This document shows positions 30,018-41,731 of a DNA stretch of 47,148 nucleotides, piece after piece. The notes beneath the pieces are model-generated. The model ran no database searches. It was not told the origin of the DNA and saw nothing but the letters and a program-made list of their open reading frames with translations. Position 1 is the stretch's first letter, and each line of letters begins with the position of its first letter. Position numbers and translations under genes: made by a program. The stretch spans positions 1 to 47,148 of the forward strand of contig MU858291.1 in the NCBI GenBank assembly GCA_033297075.1, written 5' to 3'. This DNA is from Rhypophila decipiens. Its lineage: Eukaryota > Ascomycota > Sordariomycetes > Sordariales > Naviculisporaceae.

Positions 30018-30981
30018 ATGGTAGTCAAGAGGATTCTTATTACTCGTCATGGCGTAAGTTGATTTCGTCTTCCGGAAAGCTTTTCTAGCCCCACGCCAAT
30101 ACTGACAATGACGCCAAGTTCCGTGCCAATTGGGCCGGAGAACAGCCGCCGGCCGACGCCGCAAGGTATCCCGATATCCCGCTATCCATACATGGCGAGA
30201 AGCAAGCGGCAGAACTCCGAGATTATTTGAAGGGGTCAAATCAAGCAATCGACCTGGTCGTCTCGAGTCCCTTCGTCCGCTGCGTTCAGACCGTTGAGCC
30301 CGTTGCCAGCAACCTGAATCTCGACATCTGGCCTGAAGCTGGATTTGGGTAAGCAGCAGCATCCCCCCTTTTTTCGGCTTCCATGGAGTGCTGATCGAAC
30401 TTGGAGAGTGGTACGGAAAGAATCGTAACGGGGCCGAAGATTCACAGCCAGCTCCTCTCCATCTGCTGCACGACATCTTCCCTGCAGTCACTGCTTCCTA
30501 CGAGACCATCGAGGTGCCGAACCCCGATGGCGAGGGAATTGCGGATCTCTATGACAGATCAGAACGCGTACTCTCGGCTCTCATCAGCCGTCTGGACGAA
30601 GACCTCAGGAAGCCACGCACGGTCCTTATTTGCACACATGCAGCGACCTTCGTCGCCCTGTGCAGGGTTCTGGCTGGGCAAAGGCCCGAGGATCCGACCA
30701 TGACGGACTTTGTGCCGTACACGACCTGCCTGACAGTATTTGAGCGGAATAAGTCTCCTGGGTCGCCGGTTGGGAGCTGGGTGTGCACACAGAATGGCGA
30801 CTGCAGCTTTCTGAGTGCTGGCCGGCAGCGGGGCTGGTGAGAGAACCCGGTACTGCGTCTTACTGACAAATGTACTAATTAATCTGACAGGCGCTTCTCC
30901 GGGAAAGAGTCCTTTGACTCCAAGGTACCGAAGCATGGAGTTGACGCCGGCACCGGTTTGGGGGTTGTCGTAGAGGACTGA
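30018..30981 (+). CDS. Histidine phosphatase (phosphoglycerate mutase-like) with an odd splice acceptor
   Basis: Exons 30018-30053, 30119-30348, 30405-30836 and 30891-30981 give a continuous 262-aa product. R10-H11-G12 (ITRHG) is split from FRANW by intron 1. Other family signs are SSPFVRCVQT (R66), GFGEWYG, and the second His167 in LICTHAATF. It resembles the fungal single-domain group annotated as phosphoglycerate mutase or Tfc7-like. Introns 1 and 3 have normal GT..AG ends. Intron 2 (30349-30404, with a CTGAT branch site) must end in GG to keep the frame and the GEWYG motif. The nearest AG two bases later shifts the frame and soon gives a stop. So either a non-canonical acceptor is used or the gene is damaged. 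Confidence 0.75.
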
Positions 30982-31846
30982 CAAACGTCGTCGTCATTTG
31001 CAATAGACATTAGACTAGCGACCAGGACGGAAAAGAAATAGTTGGCGAAGTTGTTCAAGTATGCTGGGCAGGTGGTGAATGGCTTGACGGTTGGTGGATC
31101 AATTGATCGTCGATGTTGTGATGAAGTTGATGATGGAATTGGGAACAGGTTTGACAACCGCCACTGGAACACACCAGGTTGTCGGTTTTTTTGGGTGGCA
31201 GGGTGGATAGTATCCCTGACAGGCAAGAACCCCGTGCTCCTTCCAGTTGTGAAGCATTTAACATGCCAAACCATGGAATATGAACTGTATAATTTGTTGT
31301 AGTTGTGAAGATAATTGAGGTTTGTTCTTTTTCTTTTCTTTTTTCTTTCCGGGTAGTGCAGACCAGGGTTCCGAACAAGGCAAAGCAAAGTCCCCTTACT
31401 TTCCTTCAAAGGTTTTCCAGGCTGCCTTACTTATCCAGGCCAGTTAAAGCAAGGTCTTATTATTCCTTAACGTTAGTCCCTTAATTAGCTATATATAACC
31501 CTAACCCTAAAGTGCTTTAAGGAGGTAAGGTTAGGGTTAGGAAATAGAGGGCTAGGGTTATAGGTAGGAAATCAAGCTACTAAAGGATTAAGGGAAAAAG
31601 GAGAGTTAACCTTACTTTACTTTAGCCGTTTGTTTTAGCCCCCATACTTTACTCTACTTTACTTTACTTTAGCCTTATCTTGGTTCACTTAGTCTTGATC
31701 AAAGCGCTGGTGTAGACAAACTGGCACCTTGTTAACCACTGCTATCGGGATTTACTGTACACTTGGAACTCAAAATTCTGGTTTTTCCGTTTTCTAGTGT
31801 CAGAGTGACCGCAAGAGTCACATCTTGCATGATTGTTTGATATGCA
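30982..31846. other. Intergenic region holding a foldback-like insertion
   Basis: No gene. It includes a segment related to 37918-38003 that is split here by the element at 31363-31690. Confidence 0.5.
31363..31690. repeat. Foldback-like element with telomere-like core, copy B
   Basis: Begins CCAGGGTTCCGAACAAGG, the terminus of the 16.4-kb element. AAGCAAAG-type steps follow, and on the right side the inverted TTTACTTTAGCC steps ending TCTTGGTTC. The core contains ATAACCCTAACCCTAAAG and, 30 bp on, GGTTAGGGTTAGG in the opposite sense. The flanks TTGTGAAGATAATTG.GGTTT and GGTGTGGACAAACTGG lie close together at 37925-37988, apparently an empty site. Confidence 0.6.
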
Positions 31847-34800
31847 TTATTGTAGTCCACTCGGCGCCGGAGGCCATCTTTCTGACTCTGAATCAAGTCC
31901 AAGAACCGGATTTAACTCGTAGCCGCTTTTACCGGAAGGCCTAATAATTCCAACATTAGGATCCGAAGCCCACTTCACGAAGGACTGATCCCCGGGTCCT
32001 CCAAAGTGAACTGGTTGGGACGCCTCCAGGTGGCGAGCAATGTGGTCCATGTGGTGGTCCCACAGATGGTAACCTAGTAACCTCCAGTGGTCACACCTCT
32101 TGCCGGGGCATCCCAATTCGCGCACCCGCTGCGGCAGTTTTTCCTTGGATGCGCTTAACAGCAGGCGTTGAAGACGGCTAGCCCATTCGGGGGTATCAGG
32201 AGGTATTGCACCCATGTGCGCGGATAGAACATGTCGAGTGTACAGATCCTTGCCTCTGAAAGCCATGGATTGATCCTGTGTTGCCGGGTGAAGTTCATTG
32301 CACACGTAGTAGTCGTGGAGCAGATGCTCGGAGGCTACGTGCTTTTTCCAGACGTCTTTGTTGGAAAATGTTGATCGGCACCCGGCAAATTCGAATATGC
32401 AGATGTATATATTTCCATGTTCCGCCTCGATGTGTTTGTCTAGATCTGAACGATCTTTGAACTCCGGGTGCGTGCAGTGCGCCAGTGGACACGCAAAGGT
32501 TGCTCTGTTGGCTGTTGTTGTCTGTGCTGGGCGCGATGATAGAATTTCTTTGAGGATTTGCAGTATTGCTTCGTCGTTTCTCTCGGTGGCATAGCTCAGT
32601 GCTGTGTTGCCGTCATTATGCCTCGCCTCAGTATCAGCGCCGTGGTCGACTAAGCGTTGTACCAATGCCTCATGTCCCCCCTGGACGGCAGCAATGAGGG
32701 GCGTGTTACCCTCCCAGTCTGACGCATCCGTGTCCGCACCGTGATCGAGTAGGCATTCTAGTATAGCATAGTCTCCTTTCCACGCAGCGTGTAGCAGCGG
32801 TGTCACTCCATAGTCGTCCTTCAGATTGGGTCTGGCGCCGTTGTCAAGCAATATTCTCACAATCTTCTCCTGTCCGCCCCGAATGGCGTCGACCAGCGGC
32901 CTCGAACCTTTAACGTCCTTATCGTCGGGCCGGGCCCCCCGCTCTAGGAGTACTTTAACCAGACGATCTTTGCCTTCGCGTACGGCGTACATCAGGGCTG
33001 TCGAGCCGTTGGTATTATCCCGTTCGTTTGGTTCCGCGCCCTCTTTTAGCAGCATCTTCAGGATTACATCATCTCCATTCCTTACGCCAAACATCAGCGG
33101 TGTCATGCCCGAGGCATTTCGGCTCGTCTTGTTCGGGTTGGCGCCGTGGTTCAGCAGGAGTCTTACGATGGCTCTGTGCCCTAACTGGGCCGCAAAGGCC
33201 AACGGCGTTAGGTAGCCACTCTCATCGTCAGGATTCGCCCCGTTCTCCAGCAGCATTCTTACTGCTGCTGTGTCACCAACCCGGACAGCTGTAACCATGG
33301 TCGGTGGAAAACTGCCCGGTATATAGTTGGCTTTGCTTATCTCCTCTTTGATGACCTTTTCTGCTTCACTATCTTGGTCCTCGGGATCAGACATAGACAT
33401 GATGCTGGTTTGCCTGGAGGGGCTACTCCACGTTCGCGTCCACGATGCCTGAATTGACGCCTTGGAGTGTGCCTCGGGAGCATCACCATTGTCAGCAGTG
33501 CTGGGCAAGACGAACAGAGAGATGTCTTCCATGTGGGCTGCAATATGTCCTTGCAGTGCCGATAATAGTAGCTCGTCCCCGCAGAATATGCAAGAGTCCT
33601 TGGCGGATAAAATGTCAACTTGGCGGTCGCAGAGGTCTAATGCGATACTGAGCCGGGCGGCGGGAAATGAGTCGCCGTAGTGTGTTTTGAGATGGGCGGC
33701 CATTTCCTTCCTACCGTTATGCTTTTGGTCGCACTGGCGGCAACGGTACTCACGCCTATGAAGCTGCAGTTCGTGGTAGGTCCAGTCATGACGGCTGGCG
33801 TAGAGCTTGCCGCCATTTTGACAGTCTTCAAATGTGCAAACATAGGGACGCAGGTCACGGAACACGTGGCGTTTCCATGACTGCCTATTTTGCATTTCGG
33901 ACCACTCGAGACTCATGCCACCATAGGGAGATGTAAAGGTGCTCTTCCCCTCGTCTGCCTTGGGCGGTCCCGGAACCGAGTTGACCTTGCCCTGACCCAT
34001 TTCAGTCGGGGCATAGACTGTCCGTGGTCGAACGCTGGTCTTTGTATCATGGATGTCAGACATGGCGACGGTAGAGAAACTTTGGGTTGTCTTGACAGAT
34101 TTTGGTCCTTGGGACGGAGGTGCGGGGCCGTCCTTTTTGAGAGTTGACACCTGACTTCCGTCATCTTTAACGACCTGAACTTTTACTAGCTCCGGTTCTG
34201 TGACGTTGGATCCGAGGTTATCTTGGTTTGGATCGTATGGATGATCAATCCAGTAGTGAAGTTGCTCTCGCCGTCGGGTATTTGCTCTGGCAAGCCGCTC
34301 TTGAAGCCAAGGAATGGGTGTCGGGGATTCGTCTTCAGAGCTCGGCATCTCCGTTGCAACATCCTCGTCATCAAACAAAACAGACCGCCCAGCCTTGGTG
34401 ACGCCTTGCCACTGTTGTAGCTTTTCATGGACATGCTTCTCGTCCCATATGGCAAACGCGACGCTTAGTGTCAGCTCTTCTGGGAAGCTATCTGTCACGC
34501 TTCTGGTTCCGGACTTGGGCAGAGAGCGGATATATCTGTCGACGATTTTTGGTCGTCGTAACAAAGAAGAGACGTCATATAGTGACTGGATTTGCTCGAA
34601 TATTTGGCGAACAAGCAACTTTATCTTGGGCATAGTTTGGCGTGGTCGAACATGGTCATTGGCGTCTGAATCTGAATCCGAACTCGACTCGGAATCGGCG
34701 CTAACACTGCTAAAAGAGTCTTGGTCTGTTCCCGCTCCCGAATCCCATTTTCGTTTTGCAACAGGTAATGCTTGAGTACAGGTCAGTCAGACAAGGTGCT

Positions 34801-35150
34801 GGCGGGCCTTTCGGGGAGAAAAAAAAAGAAAAAAACCGCTTACCTTGGCTGAGAAGTACTTTGAGTCGCATGAATATGTCCCGGACCACTTGTTTGAGTT
34901 CATCATCGTGGCGAAGTGTGTCGTCCAAGGAACCACGAGCTCTTGCCGGGAGGTCTGCTTTGCTCTGCTCTCCCCAGATCTTGAACCTGCCGTATTCATC
35001 GAGTATTTTCCGGTGGTCGACTTGCCCAAGACAAATTGCACGACACCTGTCTTCGCCAAGAGCTAGGAGAAATCTTGCAAACAACTGGAGAAAGTCCATA
35101 AACGACTCTGCAAGAGGTGGGGCAGCGACCGTGGCCGCGAGTGCAGACAT
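31847..35150 (-). CDS. C2H2 zinc-finger and ankyrin-repeat protein
   Basis: Exons 35150-34844 and 34770-31847 (intron with GTAAGC donor, CTGAC branch site, TCAAG acceptor) give 1076 aa in one frame. The N-terminal 100 residues (FMDFLQLFARFLLALGEDRC) are of the type found before zinc fingers in fungal NLR-like and regulatory proteins. A Ser/Asp run follows (about 115-140). C2H2-like fingers at about 410-520 include YVCTFEDC, YRCRQCDQKH and CIFCGDELL..HIAAHMEDISLFVLP, a conserved fungal motif. Eight ankyrin repeats are at about 590-855 (GxTPL..A...G....V..LL..GA). Two or three more finger-like units follow (FACPLAHC..HIEAEH). It probably acts in protein recognition or signalling; no catalytic domain. 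It shares a promoter region with the DUF7580 gene. Confidence 0.87.
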
Positions 35151-35600
35151 GATGCTGTGTGAAATAGGGGTGATTACCGCTGATATTGAAGCAACATTCT
35201 TTTTTTTTCTTTTTTTTAGGCACTGGTATAGAAGGGTTGCGTGCAAGAGCCTCGCACAGTAGTAAATCAGCTGGAAATGAAGGACAAATATTGGGAGTGG
35301 AATATTCCAGCCAGCTAGAGCTTGATGGTGCTGGCACTAGCCCTGAACAGCTGCATATTCCTGGCGGCAGACCATCCAATCGGTCAATCATCAAGCCGAC
35401 AATGCGCCCAGCTTCGTCTCGAACAACCATTGAAGAGAGCAAAACGATAAAAAAGCTTGATCACGTGCCTACCCATACCCCTCAAAGTGGTTCCTGACTT
35501 CGACCACCAATTTCAGCTGCAGAAAGGATCGACAACGACCCTTTCAAAAAAAATCTCACTTGCCATTCATCACGTTTACTTAGTACCTTCCAACCAACCC
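35151..35600. promoter_or_regulatory. Bidirectional promoter between the ankyrin and DUF7580 genes
   Basis: 450 bp separate the two start codons. It includes a T-rich run (TTCTTTTTTTTTC..TAGG) at about 35197-35220 that would be an A-rich tract in the ankyrin gene's leader. No TATA box is evident. Confidence 0.5.
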
Positions 35601-37444
35601 ATGGCTGAAGTTGCCGGTCTTGTTCTTGGCGGGATTCCGCTGGCAATTTGGGTTCTTGAGAAATACGCCGAGCCTTTCGAGGCTTTTCACCGCTACCACA
35701 CCTCGATAACGACGTTCAAGACGGATCTCATCCTCCAAAACCGCCAACTACACACGACACTATCGAATATAGGATTGGACAACCACCCGTCCATCCAAGA
35801 ATTGCAACAATGTTTCTCCACCAAATTCCCCACGATCTGTGATGCGTTGCTCTTCATTGTTCAGCGCATGGATGAGACCACTTCCGAGCTTCTGAAGAGT
35901 CTTGAGGTCGGCCCAGAGGTGAGGAACCACCAACCCCACAGCGGATCACGTATTGACACATAATTGCATAGACCGACTCGGGTGCAGATGCCGTTCGGCG
36001 AGGATGGCGTAGGGTGAAACACAGCCTGACGACGAAAAGACGAGCCAAGGTGATTGAAGATCTGAGACATTGGAATGAAGAGTTCAGAAGGGCAGTCGAG
36101 AAAGCCGAGGTTCCTGCCGAGGATGACAGCCGCAAAGTCCAGGATCTTGTCCGCCGTTTTAATATGCAGCGTTGCAACTCCATCCGCCGGGACCTCAACC
36201 GTCTGCACCAAGCCCTCGAGTCGGGATTCCAATGTGCTTGCTCTCCTGCCCATTGTGGTGCCATCAACCTTGACTGGAGAGCAATTGAATCTGATACAGA
36301 CAGAACCTTTCAACTCGCCTTCTCCTATCAGCAAGAGTCGGAATCTGCCCAGGGTGTGTACTCCTGGCGGAAGCTTCGCACGACGCTCCAGCGTCCTGTT
36401 GAATCCGCTACACCTGCTCCTGCGTCCTCGGCTTTACTGCCGTCTCCAGAGAGAAGTCCCTCTCCTACACGCTCGCTTCGATCAAAGATTACAAACAAGC
36501 TCAAACGCTCGTTCTCACATACGCCACCACTTTCACCTCCGCCACTGCTGTCAACTAGTACATCCAATAGTACATGTAAGTTGCTTACCCCCTCCCCATT
36601 AGACGAACCAATGCCAACACCAGCAGTTCTATCGCCCCATAACATCGCGCTATTAATGAGTGAGGTAACGACAACCCCGATCAGCAGAGAAATAAACTGC
36701 TTGTGCACTGATCTGGGTAGAGACCAAGACCCTTGGACACTTGATGGCTTCCTCAAGGCTCCAGGAAACAATGATCCTGACGGGCGATTCCACTTTTCCC
36801 ACATGCAGACAAGCTGTGACAGTCAACAAAGCCTCGACATTCTTTCCGTCAAATCTCTGGTTTGCTCCCAGCCTGCCCCTCGACGAAACCCATTCCTCGC
36901 TCTCTCGGCCGGCCAGCGGTTTGGTATTGCCGCCTCCATCGCCTGGGCGGTGCTGCACCTTGGTGGAAGCTCATGGTTCACCGATTGCTGGGACCAGACC
37001 CAAGTGGGCGTGTTTATCGAAAAGACGGCCAGTGGCCGAGAGTTTCTTTCACAATACCCCTGGGCATCCTGTGACTTTTCAAGGACAGGAAGAAGAGCAG
37101 CACCATCCAATAGTAGCAATGTCAACAACCTCATCCCCAACCGGACCGTATACGCTGTTGGCCTCCTCCTCATCGAGCTTTGCACGAATAAGCCATTTGA
37201 CGCCACAGAAGAATCGTCCTTTGAGCACTACCACTCGGCCCTTGAACGATTAGACGAGGTCTACCGGCTAGCAGGCAACTCATACGGCTACGCGGCCGAG
37301 CGTTGTGTCAAGTTCTCCTTCATGGGCCGAGACCAGTACAACGACTTTGAGTTTTCCACCTTTCGCCAGCAGTTTTATGAGAGCGTGGTGGCTCCTGTCC
37401 AGGCAACGTATCTGAAGTTTAAGTTGGGGGACGTTGAGCACTAA
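35601..37444 (+). CDS. DUF7580-type protein
   Basis: Exons 35601-35918 and 35972-37444 (GTGAGG..CATAG) give 596 aa. The N-terminus, EVAGLVLGGIPLAIWVLEKYAEPFEAF, is the membrane-like or helical start common to fungal DUF7580 and NLR-associated proteins. A helical region follows (RRGWRRVKHSLTTKRRAKVIEDL), then a Pro/Ser-rich linker (about 255-310). The C-terminal domain, RFGIAASIAWAVLHLGGSSWF, VYAVGLLLIELC, AERCVKFSF and FRQQFYESVVAPV, is the degenerate kinase-like domain typical of the family. The family's role is unproven; it is often near HET or NLR genes. It is divergent to the ankyrin gene, so the two may be co-regulated. Confidence 0.82.
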
Positions 37445-38297
37445 GAATCGAGGACATTATGTTGGGAATAGTGTGATGAGATGAGACGGTACAGAGGAGC
37501 AAGGTTGGAAATAAAGCCATGGCTATAAACTCTATGTTGATTCGTTCTCGACGCAGGTTGCAGCAAAGCCGAAGTTCTGGCTATAGTAAGTTACATGTTG
37601 AGTGGAGGTGCTTCTTGAACAGCAGGATGTCTCAGTCGACGCCTACTATGAACTCACCATGTGTGGGACGTGACATCTTCTAAGCTGAAAGGACCCGCTC
37701 AAGTCCGAACCGGCGACTCTTGATAAAGCTAGAGTCTTTAGTTCTACTGTTGTTCATGCCAGCTTGTAACCAGGCCTGCCAGACTGGTATTGGCGCCGCA
37801 TTTATATCGCGTGCTGACAGCTGGTCATTTCCGGGCCCCATAACCCTGAGGCGGGTTTCTTGTAGAGGCAAGTCAATCTGAAAAATAAATAAAAATAAAA
37901 ATAATTCGAGGTTTTGGTTGTGGTTGTGAAGATAATTGGGGTTTCTTGTTTTTGGGGTGGTGTGGACAAACTGGGACCTCTTTAACCACTGACATCGGGA
38001 TGTTCGTGCCGCTAGACCGGATATCAACTCGCCCCCCCTGCTTCAGATTCAGCTCAGCTGCAGCCAAGGTGTCACAACACACCCTTCGAGTCAATAATCG
38101 ATTATTTCTAGACGAATCCAGTCACTAATCTAACGGCTTTTGACAAAACGTGACATGGATTCCCGCCGACGTCAAATCTGGGGCACCCTCCAACACTTCC
38201 CCCCGAACTCTCGACAACTTCATTCCTCACCGCGGTACAAATCTACACAAGCTCGAGTCAACAGCTACACCGAGACGAATCCTACACAAACCCCAGC
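37445..38297. other. Intergenic region with a repeat related to 31.3 kb
   Basis: No gene. 37918-38003 matches the flanks of the foldback element at 31.3-31.75 kb without the insertion. A run of AAATA repeats precedes it (about 37880). Confidence 0.5.
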
Positions 38298-39454
38298 ATG
38301 GCGTATATGCCCCAGGCAATTCCTTCCGGAACTACAGTGGAAGCGGTTCTTAACTTGGCGCAGAATGTGGCCCATGACTTCGGCAGCGCGCCCGCCATCT
38401 TCTCGTCTGGCGAGCGAGCCGCAATCGAGCTCGCCGCAGAACTTGGCAGTTACCAGCAACTGGCCTCGGCTCTTATTCACCCTGTATCGCCCTTGACGGC
38501 GAACCTCATACCCTGTCGCGATGCGCTCGAGAATATGGCCAGCATCCGCCAGAAGTACCCCCACGGCCGCAACGCCAAACTTGGGCTCTCAGACAGCCTA
38601 CAATGGAATACCAAGGACAAGAGAGAGTTTGAGGTGCAGGTGGCCAAGCTCCGGGAAGACACAGGGAGGCTGCGCGAGCTGGTCCGGGAACTCCAGCGGT
38701 CTGTGATTGAGAGCCTGAAGAGAAACACTCCATACGCGCCAAACAACATCAAGTCCAAGGCCAACCTCCCCAAGTGTCCCAACGGGCCGGGATGTCGAAC
38801 TCCATCATGCGGCTTCAATTTCAACCATCCCAGGGCGGCCTCCTGTGAAGACGGCAAAAACTGCAGTAGACTGGGGTGCCAGTTATTCCACCCCAAAGCA
38901 GCCTTCTGCGACAAAGGTCCCTCTTGTTCGATGGTAGGATGTGAGAAAGCGCATCCATGGCCACGAGAAGCATCGTGGACAGGGCCAGGAGGAAGTCAGG
39001 CGGCGCCTACGAGACGACTTATCAACGTGACCGGATCGTCGACGCATAATTTCGGTATGTTTATACCCTTCTTCTTTCTTTCCAAAGTTCCTTGCTGACC
39101 TGTCCTTGGAAATCAGCCCAACCACCATCAGCCAGGGTGATCCAAGAGACCCCACGTGGTCCAACCAACACGAATAACTATGGCCAACAACAGTGGTGCA
39201 AGCTGAGGTTCGACTGTCCAGGCGGGTACAATGGCCAATGCCCGCTCAAGCATCCCAGGAGAACACCATGCTGGGACTTTCAGCGGGGAAATTGTCCAAG
39301 GGGTGCATCGTGTACCTTTTACCATGGTGAGGCAGAGGTCTCGCAAGTCAACACCACACAATATGTTGCCGAGTTATCGGGCATCAGCACATCTCAAGCT
39401 GTGGCCGAACTACCGGGCAATTATGTGGCCGAGCTGCCGGAGAGGAGGTACTAG
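38298..39454 (+). CDS. Protein with five CCCH zinc fingers (three to four Nab2-like)
   Basis: Exons 38298-39054 and 39117-39454 (GTATGT..ATCAG, TGCTGACC branch site) give 364 aa. Residues 105-140 form a likely coiled coil. The fingers are C160-x5-C166-x4-C171-x5-H177, C183-x5-C189-x4-C194-x3-H198, C204-x5-C210-x4-C215-x3-H219, C280-x5-C286-x7-C294-x3-H298 and C304-x7-C312-x5-C318-x3-H322. The spacings of numbers 2 and 3 match the Nab2 type, which binds poly(A). The last matches the classical Tis11-like type. The C-terminus repeats VAEL(S/P)G three times. An RNA-binding role is inferred; the paralogue in this group of fungi is unknown to me. Confidence 0.85.
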
Positions 39455-40172
39455 GAGGGAAGCGGATATGGTGTTTGTTTTAAAGGCGGCATTTATCACG
39501 GGAAATATCTTTTATAACAAATTTAGAATACATTTGAGAACAAGGGCAACTCGAAGCCTAGTAAGACCTCTCATTGCTGTCAGTCACGCCCTGCAAGCTA
39601 CTTTCAAGAGCTTTAATTTCAGCGAACCCAAAACCCACATGAAGCAAGTCTCATTCCATTGCCACTCCTGGCCAGTAGAGTGTCACGAGGTTTGCGCCGG
39701 CTGTAGTCACCATGTAACCAGCTGTCCGTCTTGCATAAAAGTGTGACAATGATAGGGCAGTCGGCAGCTGACACTTGCAAAATTGCAGGGACGGAAGTGC
39801 TTCATTGGCCGCCGGAGGGAACTCCGCGTCCCGTCGTCCAACACACTAATGTCGGCAGCTGGAAACAGGCAGTGACCGGCCTGGAGAGTACTGGCGCCCG
39901 CAGCCGATATCCGGAATATATGGCCCGGTGAGGTGTCTTGGCAGCTGCTTGTCTTAGCGAAGTGCAGTCACCGGCCTTTGGCTGATGCACCGGGGAACGT
40001 GCAACTTTTGCATTTCAGAGTCACGGTTGCCACTGTTCTGAAGGCCGTTGGAATTAGATAAATAATTGTTGAATTTCTCGATGAATTCGAGCTCGAGCAG
40101 ACTTGAGATCATCGCTCCAACCCCAACAGCCACAAGGACAAGTCCACCGCCTGCAAGCGACTCACTTGTTCC
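39455..40172. other. Intergenic region
   Basis: No gene. An open frame near 39650-39746 ends in a Cys/His-rich run (CHSWPVECHEVCAGC) but has no upstream context, so it is not called. Confidence 0.4.
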
Positions 40173-41528
40173 ATGGCTTCCCAAATCCAAGACGTGGACA
40201 TTTCCCACGTCCACATCATTTTCCAGCGCCATGGACAGGCCATATCCAACATTGTCGACTTTGAGTCGGACGGCGTCAATCCCCAGGAACTTAGCATGTC
40301 CCAACTTCACTCGCTGGCCAAAGGCAGGACCGGCTATCTCCAGTTGGGCATCTACCTCCCAGATGGACTGACCCAGTTCGGTTTGGATGCCTCCAAGACC
40401 TTCATCAACGACGTGACCCAGAACGGCGCCATCGCACCACTCGACAACGTCTACATGCTGGCTTCCTCCCCTCTGACACGAGCATTCCAAACCATCGAAG
40501 GCAACGCGCCCGCATTCAACCTAGTCGGCCCATTTAACCCCGACCTAGACAGCCATGCGCCGAAGATCTACCTACACCCAGGCCTTCAAGAAGCCACAAC
40601 CTGGCCGCAAGACTTTCCCGCCTTGGTAAACCCATCCACCAAGACAATTTCCTACCTCAATCTGCACGGCGGTTCCACCGCAGGCAAGAAAGGCCTTTTA
40701 ACACACGAGACGATCCTCCCAACCAGCAATCTAATCTGGCCCGACAGCGGGTCTTCGTCCGGCCCCGGACCTGCATTCTCGACATTCCAGGACCCCGATT
40801 CGCGCCTCGGCGCAGCATTGTCAACACCTGCCCTACCCGAAATTGAGTCCCAAGTCCGGGAAGCACGCCTTTGGCTCCGTGAGAAATGCCGCGAGGTCGC
40901 CTTGCTCCATCGTGCTTCCGGACGAAGCGGTACTCCCAGAATAGTAGTCTGCTTACACGGGGGCATCATCAACTTTGTCACCCAAAAGTGGTACTGCAAC
41001 GTCGTGCCTGGGTCTCATCCTTCCGACGAGACAGTCAAGTGGATTTGGAAGGGTAGTGCGAAGCTGGGAAACTTGGAGTGTGTAGTCTATCGGTTTCCTC
41101 CCTCTGCCTCGCCTTCTTCGGTGAACGGGGGCTCTGACGAAGCAGCCATCGAGGAAGTCCCAGTCGAAGAAGCCAAAGAGGAAAGAGAATTCCTTGGCAA
41201 GTATTATCGCCACATGTCGAGCGAGAAGAACATACGAGATGAGGATTACGTTCAGGGGGATGGGAGCTTGGTGGATCAGAAAAAGGGCCATTGGGAGTTT
41301 ATACTCACCAAGGCGAGGGATGTACAGCGGTTTGGGCAAGAGAGGCCCGATCTCTTGGAGGCGTTGGTTAATTGGCGGGGTGTTGATGATTTCTTGGAGA
41401 GATATTCGAGAAGGCAGGGGGCAAAGAATGCTGAGGTAGTTGGAAATACAGGGGTGGATAAGAGTTCTGGGGTTAGACGCGGGAAGGGCAAATTGAGGGC
41501 TAGTTTTGGGGGCTGTGCTGTGCTCTGA
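40173..41528 (+). CDS. Histidine phosphatase with a C-terminal CaaX box
   Basis: An intron-free 451-aa frame. R19-H20-G21 (FQRHGQAISN), R103 (ASSPLTRAFQT), E140 (LQEATTWP) and H262 (VCLHGGIINF) are the four features of the histidine phosphatase fold. An acidic insertion (about 310-335, EEVPVEEAKEERE) lies near the C-terminus. The protein ends SSGVRRGKGKLRASFGGCAVL. C-A-V-L is a CaaX motif with a final Leu, and basic residues precede it, as in geranylgeranylated proteins. This suggests membrane anchoring, which is unusual for this family. Substrate unknown; ATG 40173 chosen as the first in frame before the RHG motif. Confidence 0.88.
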   Translation: MASQIQDVDISHVHIIFQRHGQAISNIVDFESDGVNPQELSMSQLHSLAKGRTGYLQLGIYLPDGLTQFGLDASKTFINDVTQNGAIAPLDNVYMLASSPLTRAFQTIEGNAPAFNLVGPFNPDLDSHAPKIYLHPGLQEATTWPQDFPALVNPSTKTISYLNLHGGSTAGKKGLLTHETILPTSNLIWPDSGSSSGPGPAFSTFQDPDSRLGAALSTPALPEIESQVREARLWLREKCREVALLHRASGRSGTPRIVVCLHGGIINFVTQKWYCNVVPGSHPSDETVKWIWKGSAKLGNLECVVYRFPPSASPSSVNGGSDEAAIEEVPVEEAKEEREFLGKYYRHMSSEKNIRDEDYVQGDGSLVDQKKGHWEFILTKARDVQRFGQERPDLLEALVNWRGVDDFLERYSRRQGAKNAEVVGNTGVDKSSGVRRGKGKLRASFGGCAVL

Positions 41529-41731
41529 TTATCACGAGGAGCATATGTGTAGACGGTTCACTGGGAAGAGACTTTACACGTGAGCAGATCAGCAGAGATG
41601 GCAATAATAAGTCAATGCGCCAATCAATCCAAACGGTACTAGAACTTCTACAAACTCTGCAACTCTTCCTGTGGTCCTACTAGTCACGAAGCCACTCAAG
41701 CTCCACCTTGTCCGTAGCAAGTGGTACCGTC

